Of a stretch of 64,000 nucleotides of DNA, positions 10,071 to 18,849 are shown piece after piece. This DNA comes from Methylocystis sp. B8. GTDB lineage: Bacteria > Pseudomonadota > Alphaproteobacteria > Rhizobiales > Beijerinckiaceae. Where the stretch lies: contig NZ_VBTZ01000003.1 of assembly GCF_005771425.1 (NCBI RefSeq), forward strand, positions 1-64,000. The letters run 5' to 3'. The translations under genes were made by a program, and so were the position numbers. Position 1 is the first letter of the stretch. Every line of letters starts with the position of its first letter. The notes beneath the pieces are model-generated. The model was not told the DNA's origin and did no database searches. It was given only the letters and a program-made list of their open reading frames with translations.

Positions 10071-10108
10071 AGCGCCGCCGCTCTCGTATGAGCGGCTGCG
10101 CTGTTTTA
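10071..10108 (+). terminator. Terminator-like hairpin between rplO and secY
   Basis: AGCGCCGCCGCTC and GAGCGGCTGCGCT pair with one mismatch around a six-base loop and are followed by GTTTTAT. This has the shape of an intrinsic terminator or attenuator inside the operon, nine bases after the rplO stop. Partial termination here would lower secY and adk relative to the ribosomal genes. That is an inference from structure only. Confidence 0.55.
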
Positions 10109-10219
10109 TATCAAGCGCTCCAAACGGAGCGGGCGCGCCTCGCGCAAACGCTACGCTCCGAGCGCCTCCGCCCAACAAATGCGTCGCCTGTGAGAGCGGC
10201 GCAACAGGGGAGTTACTTC

Positions 10220-11560
10220 ATGGCATCGGCAGCCGAGCAGCTTGCGGCCAACGTCAATCTCTCCGCCTTCGGCAAATCCGAGGAATTGAAAAAGCGCATC
10301 TGGTTCACGCTGGGCGCGCTGATCGTCTATCGCCTCGGCACTTACGTGCCGCTGCCCGGCATCGACCCGGAAGCCTTTGCGAAGAGCTTCTTTGGCCAGT
10401 CGAAGGGCATGTTGGAGCTCTTCAATATGTTCGCTGGCGGCGCCGTGCAGCGCCGCGCGATCTTCGCGCTCAACATCATGCCGTATATTTCGGCGTCGAT
10501 TATCATTCAGCTGATGACCTCGGTCATTCCGACGCTCGAGTCGCTCAAGAAAGAAGGCGAGCAGGGGCGTAAAGTCCTCAATCAATATACGCGCTACCTC
10601 ACGGTCGCGCTCGCGACGTTCCAGGCCTACGCCATGGCGATCGGGCTCGAGGGCCAGCAGGGGGTCGTCACCGATCCGGGCATCTTCTTCCGCATCACAA
10701 CGGTCGTGACGCTTGTCGGCGGCACGATGTTCCTGATGTGGCTTGGCGAGCAGATCACCTCGCGCGGCATCGGCAACGGATCGTCGCTCATCATCTTCGC
10801 CGGCATCGTCGCCGCCTTTCCGTCGGCGATTGTGTCGACGCTCGAACTAGGCCGGCAAGGCGCGATTTCGACGGCGCTGATTATCGGCGTCATCGCCATG
10901 TCCTTCGCCGTCGTCGCCTTCATCGTGTTCATGGAGCGCGCGCAGCGGCGCCTGCTGATCACCTATCCCAAGCGCCAGCACGGCAACCGCGTCTATGAGG
11001 GGCAGACGTCCTTCCTGCCGCTGAAGCTCAATACCTCCGGCGTCATCCCGCCGATCTTCGCGTCGTCGCTGCTGCTTTTGCCGACGACGGTGGCGAGTTT
11101 CTACCAATCGACCGGCAGCGAAAGTATCTTCGCGACGATCTCCGCCTATTTCGGCCACGGCCGTCCGCTGTACATGCTCGCCTATGTCGGATTGATCGTC
11201 TTTTTCGCCTTCTTTTACACCGCGATCGTGTTCAATCCGGTCGAGACGGCGGACAATCTCAAGAAGCATGGCGGCTTCCTGCCGGGCATCCGTCCCGGCG
11301 AGCGTACAGCCAAATTCATCGACGACGTGCTGATGCGGATCACCGTGCTGGGCGCGGCCTATCTGGCGATCATCTGCCTTATTCCAGAGGGGCTGATCGC
11401 CTACGCCAATCTGCCCTTCTATTTTGGCGGCACCTCGCTGCTCATCGTCGTCAGCGTCACCATGGATACGGTGGCCCAGATCCACGGCCATATGCAGGCT
11501 CAGCAATATGAAGGGCTGATTCGCAAGGCCAAGCTTCGTGGCGGAAAGCGCGCTCGATGA
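10220..11560 (+). CDS. secY: Preprotein translocase subunit SecY
   Basis: A 446-residue SecY with about ten hydrophobic segments. Recognisable landmarks are [14 protein letters not shown] in the first helix region, [13 protein letters not shown] (plug and lateral gate area), [15 protein letters not shown] (cytosolic loop) and the C-terminal [10 protein letters not shown]. SecY forms the protein-conducting channel of the inner membrane with SecE and SecG. ATG 10220 is chosen because the upstream in-frame extension to 10088 has no SecY similarity. The stop overlaps the adk start by four bases. Confidence 0.97.
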   Translation: MASAAEQLAANVNLSAFGKSEELKKRIWFTLGALIVYRLGTYVPLPGIDPEAFAKSFFGQSKGMLELFNMFAGGAVQRRAIFALNIMPYISASIIIQLMTSVIPTLESLKKEGEQGRKVLNQYTRYLTVALATFQAYAMAIGLEGQQGVVTDPGIFFRITTVVTLVGGTMFLMWLGEQITSRGIGNGSSLIIFAGIVAAFPSAIVSTLELGRQGAISTALIIGVIAMSFAVVAFIVFMERAQRRLLITYPKRQHGNRVYEGQTSFLPLKLNTSGVIPPIFASSLLLLPTTVASFYQSTGSESIFATISAYFGHGRPLYMLAYVGLIVFFAFFYTAIVFNPVETADNLKKHGGFLPGIRPGERTAKFIDDVLMRITVLGAAYLAIICLIPEGLIAYANLPFYFGGTSLLIVVSVTMDTVAQIHGHMQAQQYEGLIRKAKLRGGKRAR

Positions 11561-12153
11561 GGCTGGTGCTGCTCGGCCCGCCGGGGGCCGGCAAGGGAAC
11601 TCAGGCGGCGCGTTTGGTCGAGAAGCACGGCGTGCCGCAGCTTTCGACAGGCGACATGCTGCGCGCCGCAGTCGCCGCGAGAACTCCGATTGGCCTCAAG
11701 GCCAAGGAGATCATGGACGCTGGATCGTTGGTGCCGGACGAGGTCGTGATTGGACTGATCGACGAACGACTCGATTCGCCAGACTGCGCTAACGGTTTCA
11801 TTCTCGATGGCTTTCCGCGCACTGTGGCACAGGCCGAGGCGCTGCAGCGCCTTCTCGACCGCAGGGGCCTCTCGCTGGACGCCGTGCTGGAACTCGCTGT
11901 CGACGAGGGCGCGCTCGTCGACCGGATGCGCAAGCGGGTCAATGAGACCCGCGCCGCCGGCGGGGCCGTGCGGGCCGACGACAATCCGGAAAGCTTCAAA
12001 ACGCGGCTTGAGGCATACCGCGCCCAGACTGCGCCGGTATCGGCGCATTATGCGGGGCGCAGCGAACTGACGAAGATCGACGGAATGGCCCCGATCGATG
12101 AGGTGACGGCGGCGATTGATCGGGCGCTCGCCGGCGCCGTTGTCGACCGCTAG
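11557..12153 (+). CDS. adk: Adenylate kinase
   Basis: A 198-residue adenylate kinase, converting ATP plus AMP into two ADP. The P-loop [11 protein letters not shown] is at residues 7-17, the AMP-binding stretch [10 protein letters not shown] follows and FILDGFPRT is the usual DGFPRT motif. The length suggests the short form without the zinc or long LID insertion. The ATG overlaps the secY stop (ATGA), matching the conserved secY-adk pair. Confidence 0.97.
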   Translation: MRLVLLGPPGAGKGTQAARLVEKHGVPQLSTGDMLRAAVAARTPIGLKAKEIMDAGSLVPDEVVIGLIDERLDSPDCANGFILDGFPRTVAQAEALQRLLDRRGLSLDAVLELAVDEGALVDRMRKRVNETRAAGGAVRADDNPESFKTRLEAYRAQTAPVSAHYAGRSELTKIDGMAPIDEVTAAIDRALAGAVVDR

Positions 12154-12171
12154 TTATTTTCGTGAAGCCGC

Positions 12172-12200
12172 TTGACCCTAGGGCCATTCGCCCCTAGATA
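12172..12200 (+). promoter_or_regulatory. Sigma-70-type promoter upstream of rpsM
   Basis: TTGACC, a 17-base spacer and TAGATA match the bacterial housekeeping promoter pattern (TTGACA-N17-TATAAT) at eight of twelve positions. It lies in the 207-bp adk-rpsM spacer, where many bacteria separate the spc and alpha operons. It would give rpsM-rpsK-rpoA-rplQ an independent transcript with a leader of about 150 bases. Confidence 0.55.
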
Positions 12201-12360
12201 AGCGGTCTTCACGTTGTTGGACAGGCGGCTCCGGCTCCCGGCTTGGGGGGCGGGGCCTGTTTTCGTATGAAAACGGTTCGCAACCGTTCGCAAGGGCCGG
12301 GCTCCACCGGACGCGGACGTAATCCCGGAGCTTTGGGCTCCTTCCCAATGGAGAGACACT

Positions 12361-12729
12361 GTGGCCCGTATTGCTGGCGTCAATATCCCAACGAATAAGC
12401 GCGTCGTTATCGCGCTCCAATATATCCACGGCATCGGCGCCAAAAAGGCGGCGGAGATTTGCGAAAAGGTAAGCATCCCGTCGGAACGTCGCGTGTCGCA
12501 GCTCACCGATGCGGAAGTCCTGCAAATTCGTGAGACGATCGACCGCGATTACATGGTCGAGGGCGATCTGCGCCGCGAGGTGGCGATCAACATCAAGCGC
12601 CTCATGGATCTTGGCTGCTATCGCGGCCTGCGCCATCGCCGTCAGCTTCCAGTGCGCGGCCAGCGCACGCATACCAACGCCCGCACCCGCAAGGGCAAGG
12701 CGAAGCCGATCGCCGGCAAGAAGAAATAA
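12361..12729 (+). CDS. rpsM: 30S ribosomal protein S13
   Basis: A 122-residue S13, starting at GTG 12361 behind [32 protein letters not shown], the helix-two-turn-helix [14 protein letters not shown] and the basic tail [28 protein letters not shown] are all intact. S13 forms bridges between the subunits and contacts P-site tRNA. Confidence 0.98.
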   Translation: MARIAGVNIPTNKRVVIALQYIHGIGAKKAAEICEKVSIPSERRVSQLTDAEVLQIRETIDRDYMVEGDLRREVAINIKRLMDLGCYRGLRHRRQLPVRGQRTHTNARTRKGKAKPIAGKKK

Positions 12730-12735
12730 TTCTGG

Positions 12736-12793
12736 CAGTCGCCAGTCGGGCTTCGGCGGTCGAAACGATTGCCGACCGCCGAACTGCCGACTG
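12736..12793. repeat. Long imperfect palindrome in the rpsM-rpsK spacer
   Basis: A left arm starting CAGTCGCCAGTCGGG and running to TTCGGCGGTCG pairs with a right arm CGACCGCCGAACTGCCGACTG, with an 11-base perfect core. It fills half of the 119-bp spacer between two coupled ribosomal genes. It resembles the CAGTCGGCAGTC-type palindromic repeats dispersed in Hyphomicrobiales intergenic DNA. No terminator T-run follows. Confidence 0.55.
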
Positions 12794-12848
12794 CGTAGGT
12801 GGAGCCGCTGGCGTTACGGCGGCGTCGATATCGAAAGGCAACTGAACA

Positions 12849-13238
12849 ATGGCCAAGGACACAACGCGCGTTCGTCGCCGCGAGCGCAAGAACATCGTTT
12901 CCGGCGTCGCGCATGTGAATTCGACTTTCAACAACACGATGATCACCATTACCGACGCGCAGGGCAACACTGTGTCGTGGTCCTCTGCAGGCTCGATGGG
13001 ATTCAAAGGCTCGCGTAAGTCGACGCCCTACGCCGCGCAGATGGCGGCCGAGGACGCCGCCCGCAAGGCTGGCGAACACGGCGTGCGCACGCTCGAAGTC
13101 GAGGTCTCCGGTCCGGGCTCTGGCCGTGAGTCGGCGCTGCGGGCGCTGCAGGCGGCTGGTTTCACCGTGACATCGATCCGCGACGTGACGCCCATTCCCC
13201 ACAATGGTTGCCGGCCGCGCAAGCGCCGCCGCGTCTGA
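12849..13238 (+). CDS. rpsK: 30S ribosomal protein S11
   Basis: A 129-residue S11. [38 protein letters not shown] and [18 protein letters not shown] are the conserved parts. S11 lies on the 30S platform and helps hold mRNA in the exit channel. Length and order are standard. Confidence 0.98.
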   Translation: MAKDTTRVRRRERKNIVSGVAHVNSTFNNTMITITDAQGNTVSWSSAGSMGFKGSRKSTPYAAQMAAEDAARKAGEHGVRTLEVEVSGPGSGRESALRALQAAGFTVTSIRDVTPIPHNGCRPRKRRRV

Positions 13239-13326
13239 GGCATTTCAGAGTGTCTGATTTGATTTCGCGCGGCGCGCGGCGCATGCCCCGACGCCGCATT
13301 CAGGAGCTTCAAGGAAAGGCCTCCAA

Positions 13327-14346
13327 GTGAGCATCCAGAAGAACTGGCAGGAACTCATCAAGCCGAACAAGCTCGAAGTCACGGCCGGAGACGATCCGAA
13401 GCGCGTGGCGACGGCTGTCGCCGAGCCGCTCGAGCGCGGCTTCGGCGTGACTCTCGGCAACGCCCTTCGCCGTATCCTGCTGTCGTCCCTGCAGGGCGCG
13501 GCGATCACCTCGATTCACATCGACGGCGTGCTGCATGAGTTCTCGTCGATCCCCGGCGTGCGTGAGGACGTGACCGACATCGTCCTCAACATCAAGGACA
13601 TCGCCATTAAGTATCAGGGCGAAGGCGTGAAGCGCCTGACGCTCAAGAAGACGGGACCGGGCGTCGTCACCGCCGGCGACATCCAGGCGACAGGCGACGT
13701 CCAGATCCTGAACCCGGAACTCGTGATCTGCACGCTCGATGAAGGCGCGGAGATCCGCATCGAATTCACCGTGGCGACCGGCAAGGGCTATGCGCCCGCC
13801 GACCGCAACCGCGCCGAAGACGCGCCGATCGGCCTCATTCCGATCGACAGCCTCTATTCGCCGGTCAAGAAGGTCAGCTATCGCGTCGAGAACACCCGCG
13901 AGGGCCAGGTTCTGGACTATGACAAGCTGACGCTGACGGTCGAGACGAATGGCGCGATCAGCCCCGAGGACGCGCTCGCCTTTTCGGCGCGCATTCTGCA
14001 GGACCAGCTCAACGTCTTCGTCAATTTCGAGGAGCCGCGCCGCGAGGAAGCCGCCCCGTCGATTCCGCAGCTCGCCTTCAATCCGGCGCTCTTGAAGAAG
14101 GTCGACGAGCTGGAGCTTTCGGTGCGTTCGGCGAACTGCCTGAAGAACGACAACATCGTCTATATCGGCGACCTCATTCAGAAGTCGGAAGCCGAAATGC
14201 TGCGCACGCCGAACTTCGGCCGCAAGTCCTTAAACGAGATCAAGGAAGTGCTGGCGCAGATGGGTCTGCATCTCGGCATGGAAGTTCCCGGCTGGCCGCC
14301 GGAGAACATCGACGATCTCGCGAAGAGGTTCGAGGAGCATTATTGA
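13327..14346 (+). CDS. rpoA: DNA-directed RNA polymerase subunit alpha
   Basis: A 339-residue alpha subunit. The N-terminal dimerisation domain shows [23 protein letters not shown], and the C-terminal domain, which binds UP elements and activators, shows [21 protein letters not shown] and [19 protein letters not shown]. Start is GTG 13327. It sits between rpsK and rplQ as in most bacteria. Confidence 0.98.
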   Translation: MSIQKNWQELIKPNKLEVTAGDDPKRVATAVAEPLERGFGVTLGNALRRILLSSLQGAAITSIHIDGVLHEFSSIPGVREDVTDIVLNIKDIAIKYQGEGVKRLTLKKTGPGVVTAGDIQATGDVQILNPELVICTLDEGAEIRIEFTVATGKGYAPADRNRAEDAPIGLIPIDSLYSPVKKVSYRVENTREGQVLDYDKLTLTVETNGAISPEDALAFSARILQDQLNVFVNFEEPRREEAAPSIPQLAFNPALLKKVDELELSVRSANCLKNDNIVYIGDLIQKSEAEMLRTPNFGRKSLNEIKEVLAQMGLHLGMEVPGWPPENIDDLAKRFEEHY

Positions 14347-14354
14347 GTGAGTTA

Positions 14355-14408
14355 GTGAGTGGCGAGTGGTGAGTAGTCTCTATTCACTACTCACCATTCA
14401 CTACTCAC
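14355..14408. repeat. Imperfect inverted repeat between rpoA and rplQ
   Basis: A GTGAGTGGCGAGTGGTGAGTAG arm (shown here as two halves, GTGAGTGGCGA and GTGGTGAGTAG) pairs with CACTACTCACCATTCACTACTCAC read backward, with about three mismatches around an eight-base loop. It occupies half of the 116-bp spacer. The simple GTGAGTAGTGA motif recurs in many alphaproteobacterial spacers, so a dispersed palindromic repeat is likely; a role as transcript-processing hairpin is possible. Confidence 0.6.
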
Positions 14409-14462
14409 GATAATCGACGGCCGTTCCTTGGCACGGCGGCCGCATAATCAACGGAGAGCCGC

Positions 14463-14876
14463 ATGTATCACGGTCACAAGAAGCGCCGCTTCGGGCGCAC
14501 GCATGAGCACCGCAAAGCGATGTTCGCCAATATGGCGCAGGCGCTCATCAAGCATGAACAGATTGTCACCACGCTGCCGAAGGCGAAGGATCTGCGTCCC
14601 GTCGTCGAAAAGCTCGTGACGCTCGGCAAGCGCGGCGACCTGCATGCGCGCCGGCAGGCGATCGCCCAGATCAAGGACGTGAAGCTTGTCGGCAAGCTCT
14701 TCGACGTGCTGGGACCTCGCTACAAGGGTCGCAACGGCGGTTATACGCGCGTGCTGAAGGCGGGTTTCCGTTACGGCGACAATGCGCCGCTCGCGGTCAT
14801 CGAATTCGTCGACCGCGACGTTGACGCCAAGGGACAGGATTCCGGCCCGGCGCAGACCGAAGAGACGGCGGCGTAG
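14463..14876 (+). CDS. rplQ: 50S ribosomal protein L17
   Basis: A 137-residue L17, [20 protein letters not shown] onward, with [30 protein letters not shown]17 lies near the exit tunnel. It is the last gene of the ribosomal supercluster. A short acidic/Gln tail follows the conserved core. Confidence 0.98.
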   Translation: MYHGHKKRRFGRTHEHRKAMFANMAQALIKHEQIVTTLPKAKDLRPVVEKLVTLGKRGDLHARRQAIAQIKDVKLVGKLFDVLGPRYKGRNGGYTRVLKAGFRYGDNAPLAVIEFVDRDVDAKGQDSGPAQTEETAA

Positions 14877-15068
14877 TCGGCCAAACAGGACAACCTCGGC
14901 ACAAAGGCCATCAGCAATCACGGCGTCGCTTCTCATTGTAACCGGGATGCGGCGCCGAAAACGTTCTAGGTCCAAGCAAACATCGGCCGTGGCGCTCCGA
15001 AGCGCGTTCTTACCGTTTCGCTTCTTTGCGTCTATATACGCGGCGGGGATTAAGCTTATGAGCGCTTC

Positions 15069-16547
15069 ATGAACATTCCGGCGCGTCACATCATTGCTGC
15101 GGCGATGGCCTGCGCCCTCTCGGCGTCCTTTGTTTCCGCGCGCGCCGAAGTTTCACCTGAAGCCACCCCGCAGAAACCACCCGGCCGGGTCGAGAGCTTT
15201 ACGCCGCCTGGCCCTGATCGCGCTGTTCCGACGAGCCGCAGCGAACTGATTTATTCCTTCGCGCCGATCGTCAAAAAGGCGCAGCCCGCCGTCGTCAACG
15301 TCTTCGCGTCGCGCGTCGAGCGCATGCCCGCCAATCCGCTTTTCGATGATCCGATCTTTCAACGCTTTTTTGGCGGGGGAGGCGGCATGCCCGGGCGCAA
15401 CATGGCGCAGTCGCTTGGCTCCGGCGTCATCGTCGATCAAACTGGCCTCGTCGTCACCAACAACCACGTCATCGAAGGGATGACCGATGTGAAGGTGGCG
15501 CTCGCCGACAAGCGCGAATTCTCCGCAAAGATTTTGTTGCGCGATCCGCGCACTGATCTCGCGGTGTTGAAACTCGCGGACGGCGCCAATTTTCCGACCA
15601 TGGAGCTTGGCGATTCAGATGCGCTCGAAGTCGGCGATTTGACTCTTGCGATCGGCAATCCCTTTGGCGTCGGACAAACGGTGACGCAAGGCATCATATC
15701 GGCGCTTGCGCGCACACACGTCGGCATTTCCGACTACGGCTTCTTCATCCAGACGGACGCCGCGATCAATCCCGGCAATTCCGGCGGGCCGCTTGTCGAC
15801 ATGAACGGACGAGTCGTCGGCATTAATTCCGCGATCTTTTCCAAGTCCGGCGGATCGGTCGGCATCGGCTTCGCGATCCCCGTCAACATGGTCAAGAGCG
15901 TGATCGCGGCGGCGAAGGGCGGCGGCAAGCAGGTGCGTCGGGCCTGGATGGGCGCGACGCTGCAAACGCTTTCGCAGGAGATCGCCGACGGTCTGGGCCT
16001 TGATCGTCCAACCGGCGCGCTGCTGGCCGACGTCGACCCCAAGGGGCCCTCGGCCGAAGCTGGCTTGAAGCGCGGCGACGTCATCATCTCAGTCGACGGC
16101 CAAACGGCCGACGATCCTGAAGCGGTCGGCTATAGGCTCGCCACCAAGCCGCTCGGGGGTCAGGCGACGCTCGGCGTGCTCCGCAGCGGTAAAAAGATCA
16201 CGACGCAAATTCGCCTCGCGCCGGCGCCGGAAACGCCCTTGCGCGACGCGGTGAAGATCAAGGGCGCGTCGCCTTTCGCCGGCGCGACGGTCATCAATAT
16301 TTCTCCCGCGGTCATCGAAGAATTGTCCGTGCAGGGAACGACCAATGGCGTTGTCGTCTCCGAGATCGATGACGGCTCTTACGCGCAGCAACTCAATTTG
16401 CAGCGCGGCGACATCATTCTCGGCGTCAATGATCAAAAGATCGAGACGACCCGCGACTTGGAGAAGATAACGGCGGGTCGCGCCTATTACTGGAAAATCA
16501 CCTTGGCGCGCGGCGGGCAGGTGTTCACGACGGTGATTGGCGGGTGA
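15069..16547 (+). CDS. Periplasmic HtrA/Do-type serine protease with two PDZ domains
   Basis: A 492-residue secreted protease of the DegP/DegQ (S1C) family, which degrades or refolds damaged envelope proteins. Residues 1-27 form a signal peptide ending in an Ala-rich cleavage site. The catalytic triad is complete: His133 in VVTNNHVIEG, Asp163 in DPRTDLAVLKL and Ser238 in NPGNSGGPLVD. Two PDZ domains cover about residues 290-380 and 400-490 (GLKRGDVIISVDGQ and LQRGDIILGVNDQKIE). The gene starts a new transcription unit after a 192-bp spacer and is followed seven bases later by cutA. Which paralogue name applies (degP, degQ, mucD) cannot be settled from sequence alone. Confidence 0.93.
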   Translation: MNIPARHIIAAAMACALSASFVSARAEVSPEATPQKPPGRVESFTPPGPDRAVPTSRSELIYSFAPIVKKAQPAVVNVFASRVERMPANPLFDDPIFQRFFGGGGGMPGRNMAQSLGSGVIVDQTGLVVTNNHVIEGMTDVKVALADKREFSAKILLRDPRTDLAVLKLADGANFPTMELGDSDALEVGDLTLAIGNPFGVGQTVTQGIISALARTHVGISDYGFFIQTDAAINPGNSGGPLVDMNGRVVGINSAIFSKSGGSVGIGFAIPVNMVKSVIAAAKGGGKQVRRAWMGATLQTLSQEIADGLGLDRPTGALLADVDPKGPSAEAGLKRGDVIISVDGQTADDPEAVGYRLATKPLGGQATLGVLRSGKKITTQIRLAPAPETPLRDAVKIKGASPFAGATVINISPAVIEELSVQGTTNGVVVSEIDDGSYAQQLNLQRGDIILGVNDQKIETTRDLEKITAGRAYYWKITLARGGQVFTTVIGG

Positions 16548-16554
16548 GGTCATC

Positions 16555-16872
16555 ATGAGCGGGCTCGCGATCCTCGTCACGACAATTGACGATGAGGAAA
16601 AGGCGCGAGAGCTCGCGCGGGCGGCGCTCTCCGCTAAACTCGCCGCCTGTGTTCAGATACATCCCATTCGCAGCCATTACGTCTGGAAAGACGAGATGCG
16701 TGAAGAGCCGGAATTTCTGCTGCATATGAAAGCGCGTGCTGAAGACTATCCCGCGCTTGCGAATCTGGTTCGTCGTTTGCACAGCTACGAGACGCCGGAA
16801 ATCTTGCGGGTCGACGTCGGCGAAGCGGATCGCGACTACCTCGCCTGGGCGATGGAAGCGACGCGTCGATAG
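16555..16872 (+). CDS. cutA: CutA1-like divalent-cation tolerance protein
   Basis: A 105-residue CutA1 family protein, a small trimeric protein related in fold to PII signalling proteins. AILVTTIDDEEKARELARAAL, the KLAACVQIHPIRSHYVW segment and HSYETPEILRVDV match the family. CutA was linked to copper tolerance in E. coli but its role is not settled. ATG 16555 is preferred over a TTG at 16537 because GAGGT lies at the right distance; it begins seven bases after the protease stop, so the two are probably cotranscribed. Confidence 0.9.
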   Translation: MSGLAILVTTIDDEEKARELARAALSAKLAACVQIHPIRSHYVWKDEMREEPEFLLHMKARAEDYPALANLVRRLHSYETPEILRVDVGEADRDYLAWAMEATRR

Positions 16873-16958
16873 GTCTGCGTCTTCCAAATTGCGGATCGCG
16901 GCATTACCTTGCTGATGCTGCGACGCAACTCGCGCCAGGCCAAGAAGCGGACTTCCCG

Positions 16959-17930
16959 ATGTCGACTCCCACGGACTATTTCGTTGATCGCCGAAGAATG
17001 CGCCGCAAGCTCGGCTGGTGGCGACTGGCCGCCCTTGTCGCGATCGGCATAGCGGGTCTCGTCGCCGTTGTGCGGCTCGGCGGCGCCGACTCAGCCAATA
17101 AACTCACGCCGCATATTGCGCGCCTTGAATTGCAGGGCCTCATTACCGGAGATGACGACACGGTCGATCTGATCAAGAAGATCGGCGAGTCCAGCCAAGC
17201 AAAGGCCTTGCTGCTGGAGATCGAGAGCCCCGGCGGCACGACGACCGGCTCGGAGCGCCTTTATGAGGAGGTGCGGCGCGTCGCCGAGAAGAAGCCCGTG
17301 GTCGCCGTGATCGGCACGGTAGCCGCGTCGGGCGCCTATATCGCCGCGCTTGCGGCGGATACGATCGTTGCGCGCGGCAATTCGCTTGTCGGCTCGATCG
17401 GCGTGCTGTTCCAATATCCCAATGTCTCGAAGCTGCTCAACAATTGGGGCGTCGAGGTCGAAACGATAAAATCCTCGCCGCTCAAGGCCGCGCCGAATGG
17501 TTTTGAGCCCACGAGCCCCGCGGCCCGGGAGGCGGTGGCGAGCCTTGTCGCCGACTCTTACGCCTGGTTCAAAGGCCTCGTTCAGCAGCGGCGCAACCTT
17601 GACGACGCCGAACTTGCGAAAGTCGATGACGGGCGGGTGTTTACCGCGCGCCAGGGCGTGCCGCTCAAGCTCGTCGATCTCATCGGCGGTCAGCGCGAGG
17701 CCGTCGACTGGCTCGTCGCCAACAAGGGCGTCGCAAAGGACCTGCCGGTGCGCGAGTGGAAGAAAAAATCCAGTCTCGAAAGGCTTGGGCTTGTCGAAGG
17801 CGCTGCTGGGCTCGCGCGCGTCGCGGGACTGGAGTCAATCGCCGGTTTTTTAGAAAAATCAATCCTTCTCGAACGGAGCGGCGAGCTTGACGGGCTTTTG
17901 GCGATTTGGCAGCATTCGGCCGCGAACTGA
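16959..17930 (+). CDS. sppA: Signal peptide peptidase SppA (short, 36K type)
   Basis: A 323-residue inner-membrane serine protease of family S49 that degrades cleaved signal peptides. One N-terminal transmembrane helix spans about residues 20-41. The Ser/Lys dyad appears as Ser in [15 protein letters not shown] and Lys in [12 protein letters not shown]. The [11 protein letters not shown] and [13 protein letters not shown] segments are typical. It is half the length of E. coli SppA, as expected for the form that assembles as an octamer. The downstream ihfB gene is a common alphaproteobacterial neighbour. Confidence 0.93.
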   Translation: MSTPTDYFVDRRRMRRKLGWWRLAALVAIGIAGLVAVVRLGGADSANKLTPHIARLELQGLITGDDDTVDLIKKIGESSQAKALLLEIESPGGTTTGSERLYEEVRRVAEKKPVVAVIGTVAASGAYIAALAADTIVARGNSLVGSIGVLFQYPNVSKLLNNWGVEVETIKSSPLKAAPNGFEPTSPAAREAVASLVADSYAWFKGLVQQRRNLDDAELAKVDDGRVFTARQGVPLKLVDLIGGQREAVDWLVANKGVAKDLPVREWKKKSSLERLGLVEGAAGLARVAGLESIAGFLEKSILLERSGELDGLLAIWQHSAAN

Positions 17931-17980
17931 CTCGGGCGTCGCGGATAAGGTTTTTCGACGCCAAGCTATTGGATCGGCTC

Positions 17981-18271
17981 ATGATAAAGTCGGAACTCAT
18001 TCAGCGCATCGCGCGCCGAAACGGCCATCTGTACCAGCGCGACGTCGAGACGATCGTCAGTACGATTCTTGACGAGATCACCTCCGCCCTCGCGCGTGGC
18101 GATCGCGTTGAGTTGCGGGGCTTCGGCGCTTTTTCGGTCAAGCGGCGCGACGCGCGCACGGGCCGTAACCCACGCACCGGCGCGCAGGTCTCGGTGCAGG
18201 AAAAGAGCGTGCCTTTCTTCAAGACCGGCAAAGAGATGCGCGAGCGCCTCAACGAGAATTATCACGGCTGA
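17981..18271 (+). CDS. ihfB: Integration host factor subunit beta
   Basis: A 96-residue DNA-bending protein of the HU/IHF family. [14 protein letters not shown] opens it, [14 protein letters not shown] leads into the beta arm and [12 protein letters not shown] contains the intercalating Pro of the arm tip. IHF-beta pairs with IHF-alpha to bend DNA by about 160 degrees. ATG 17981 is chosen; the in-frame extension to 17906 overlaps the sppA end. Confidence 0.95.
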   Translation: MIKSELIQRIARRNGHLYQRDVETIVSTILDEITSALARGDRVELRGFGAFSVKRRDARTGRNPRTGAQVSVQEKSVPFFKTGKEMRERLNENYHG

Positions 18272-18385
18272 GGCGTTTTAAGGCGGCTGCGTCCTCTCGA
18301 TCTCGGGGCGCGCGGCAGTGGCGTGCGGCGGCTCAATGTTGCGGCCGCCCAGCGTGTTGCGCGGCCCCGGCAAGAGGGAGATGTT

Positions 18386-18721
18386 ATGAAGTCCATCCTG
18401 CGCGTCGTCGTCTTCGTTCCGCTGGCGCTCATCATCCTGTTTTTCTCGATGGCCAATCGTGGCTCGGTGCGCATCGGGCTTGATCCTTTTGCGCCGAACG
18501 GCGGACTATCGTTCGAAGCGCCGATTTTCCTCGTCGTTCTGGCGTCCATGGCCCTCGGCGTGCTGGCGGGCGGGATCTCTTCCTGGCTCGGGCATCTGCC
18601 CGTTCGCCGCGCCGCGAAGATCGCGCGCGCGGAAGCGCGCAAGACGCGCGTGGAAGTCGAAAAACTGCGCCAGCAAGCGCTGGACAGCCTGCCTGCCGAT
18701 AAGAGACTGAAGAGCGGTTGA
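18386..18721 (+). CDS. LapA-domain (DUF1049) small membrane protein
   Basis: A 111-residue inner-membrane protein. Two hydrophobic helices (about residues 3-23 and 46-68) flank the short periplasmic loop, followed by a charged coiled-coil-like tail (AEARKTRVEVEKLRQQALD). This layout matches the LapA/YciS family, whose E. coli member works with LapB in controlling lipopolysaccharide synthesis. ATG 18386 has GAGGGAG upstream. It follows ihfB by 114 bases, as in many Alphaproteobacteria. Confidence 0.8.
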   Translation: MKSILRVVVFVPLALIILFFSMANRGSVRIGLDPFAPNGGLSFEAPIFLVVLASMALGVLAGGISSWLGHLPVRRAAKIARAEARKTRVEVEKLRQQALDSLPADKRLKSG

Positions 18722-18741
18722 GCGGCTTCTGCCGCGCTTTT

Positions 18742-18849
18742 AGAGCGCGCTGCGAAAAAGTGGACGCCGGTTTTTCGCGCAAAGCGCGCTCTGAACTTTT
18801 GGAATCGATCACGCTGCATTTGGGCGATTACGCCCAAATGCAGCGTGAT
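18742..18849. repeat. Two-part palindromic intergenic repeat of Rhizobiales type
   Basis: The first palindrome (18742-18792) pairs AGAGCGCGCT and GCGAAAAA with TTTTTCGC and AGCGCGCTCT. After ACTTTTGGAATCG comes a perfect 19-bp inverted repeat (18808-18849; ATCACGCTGC...GCAGCGTGAT) with a four-base ATTA loop, ending one base before the dnaE2 stop. The order 'GCGAAAAAGTGG...CGGTTTTTCGC...TTTTGGAATCGATCACG' is widespread in Rhizobiales spacers and fits the intergenic mosaic element idea. The second stem probably also ends the convergent lapA and dnaE2 transcripts. Confidence 0.7.
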
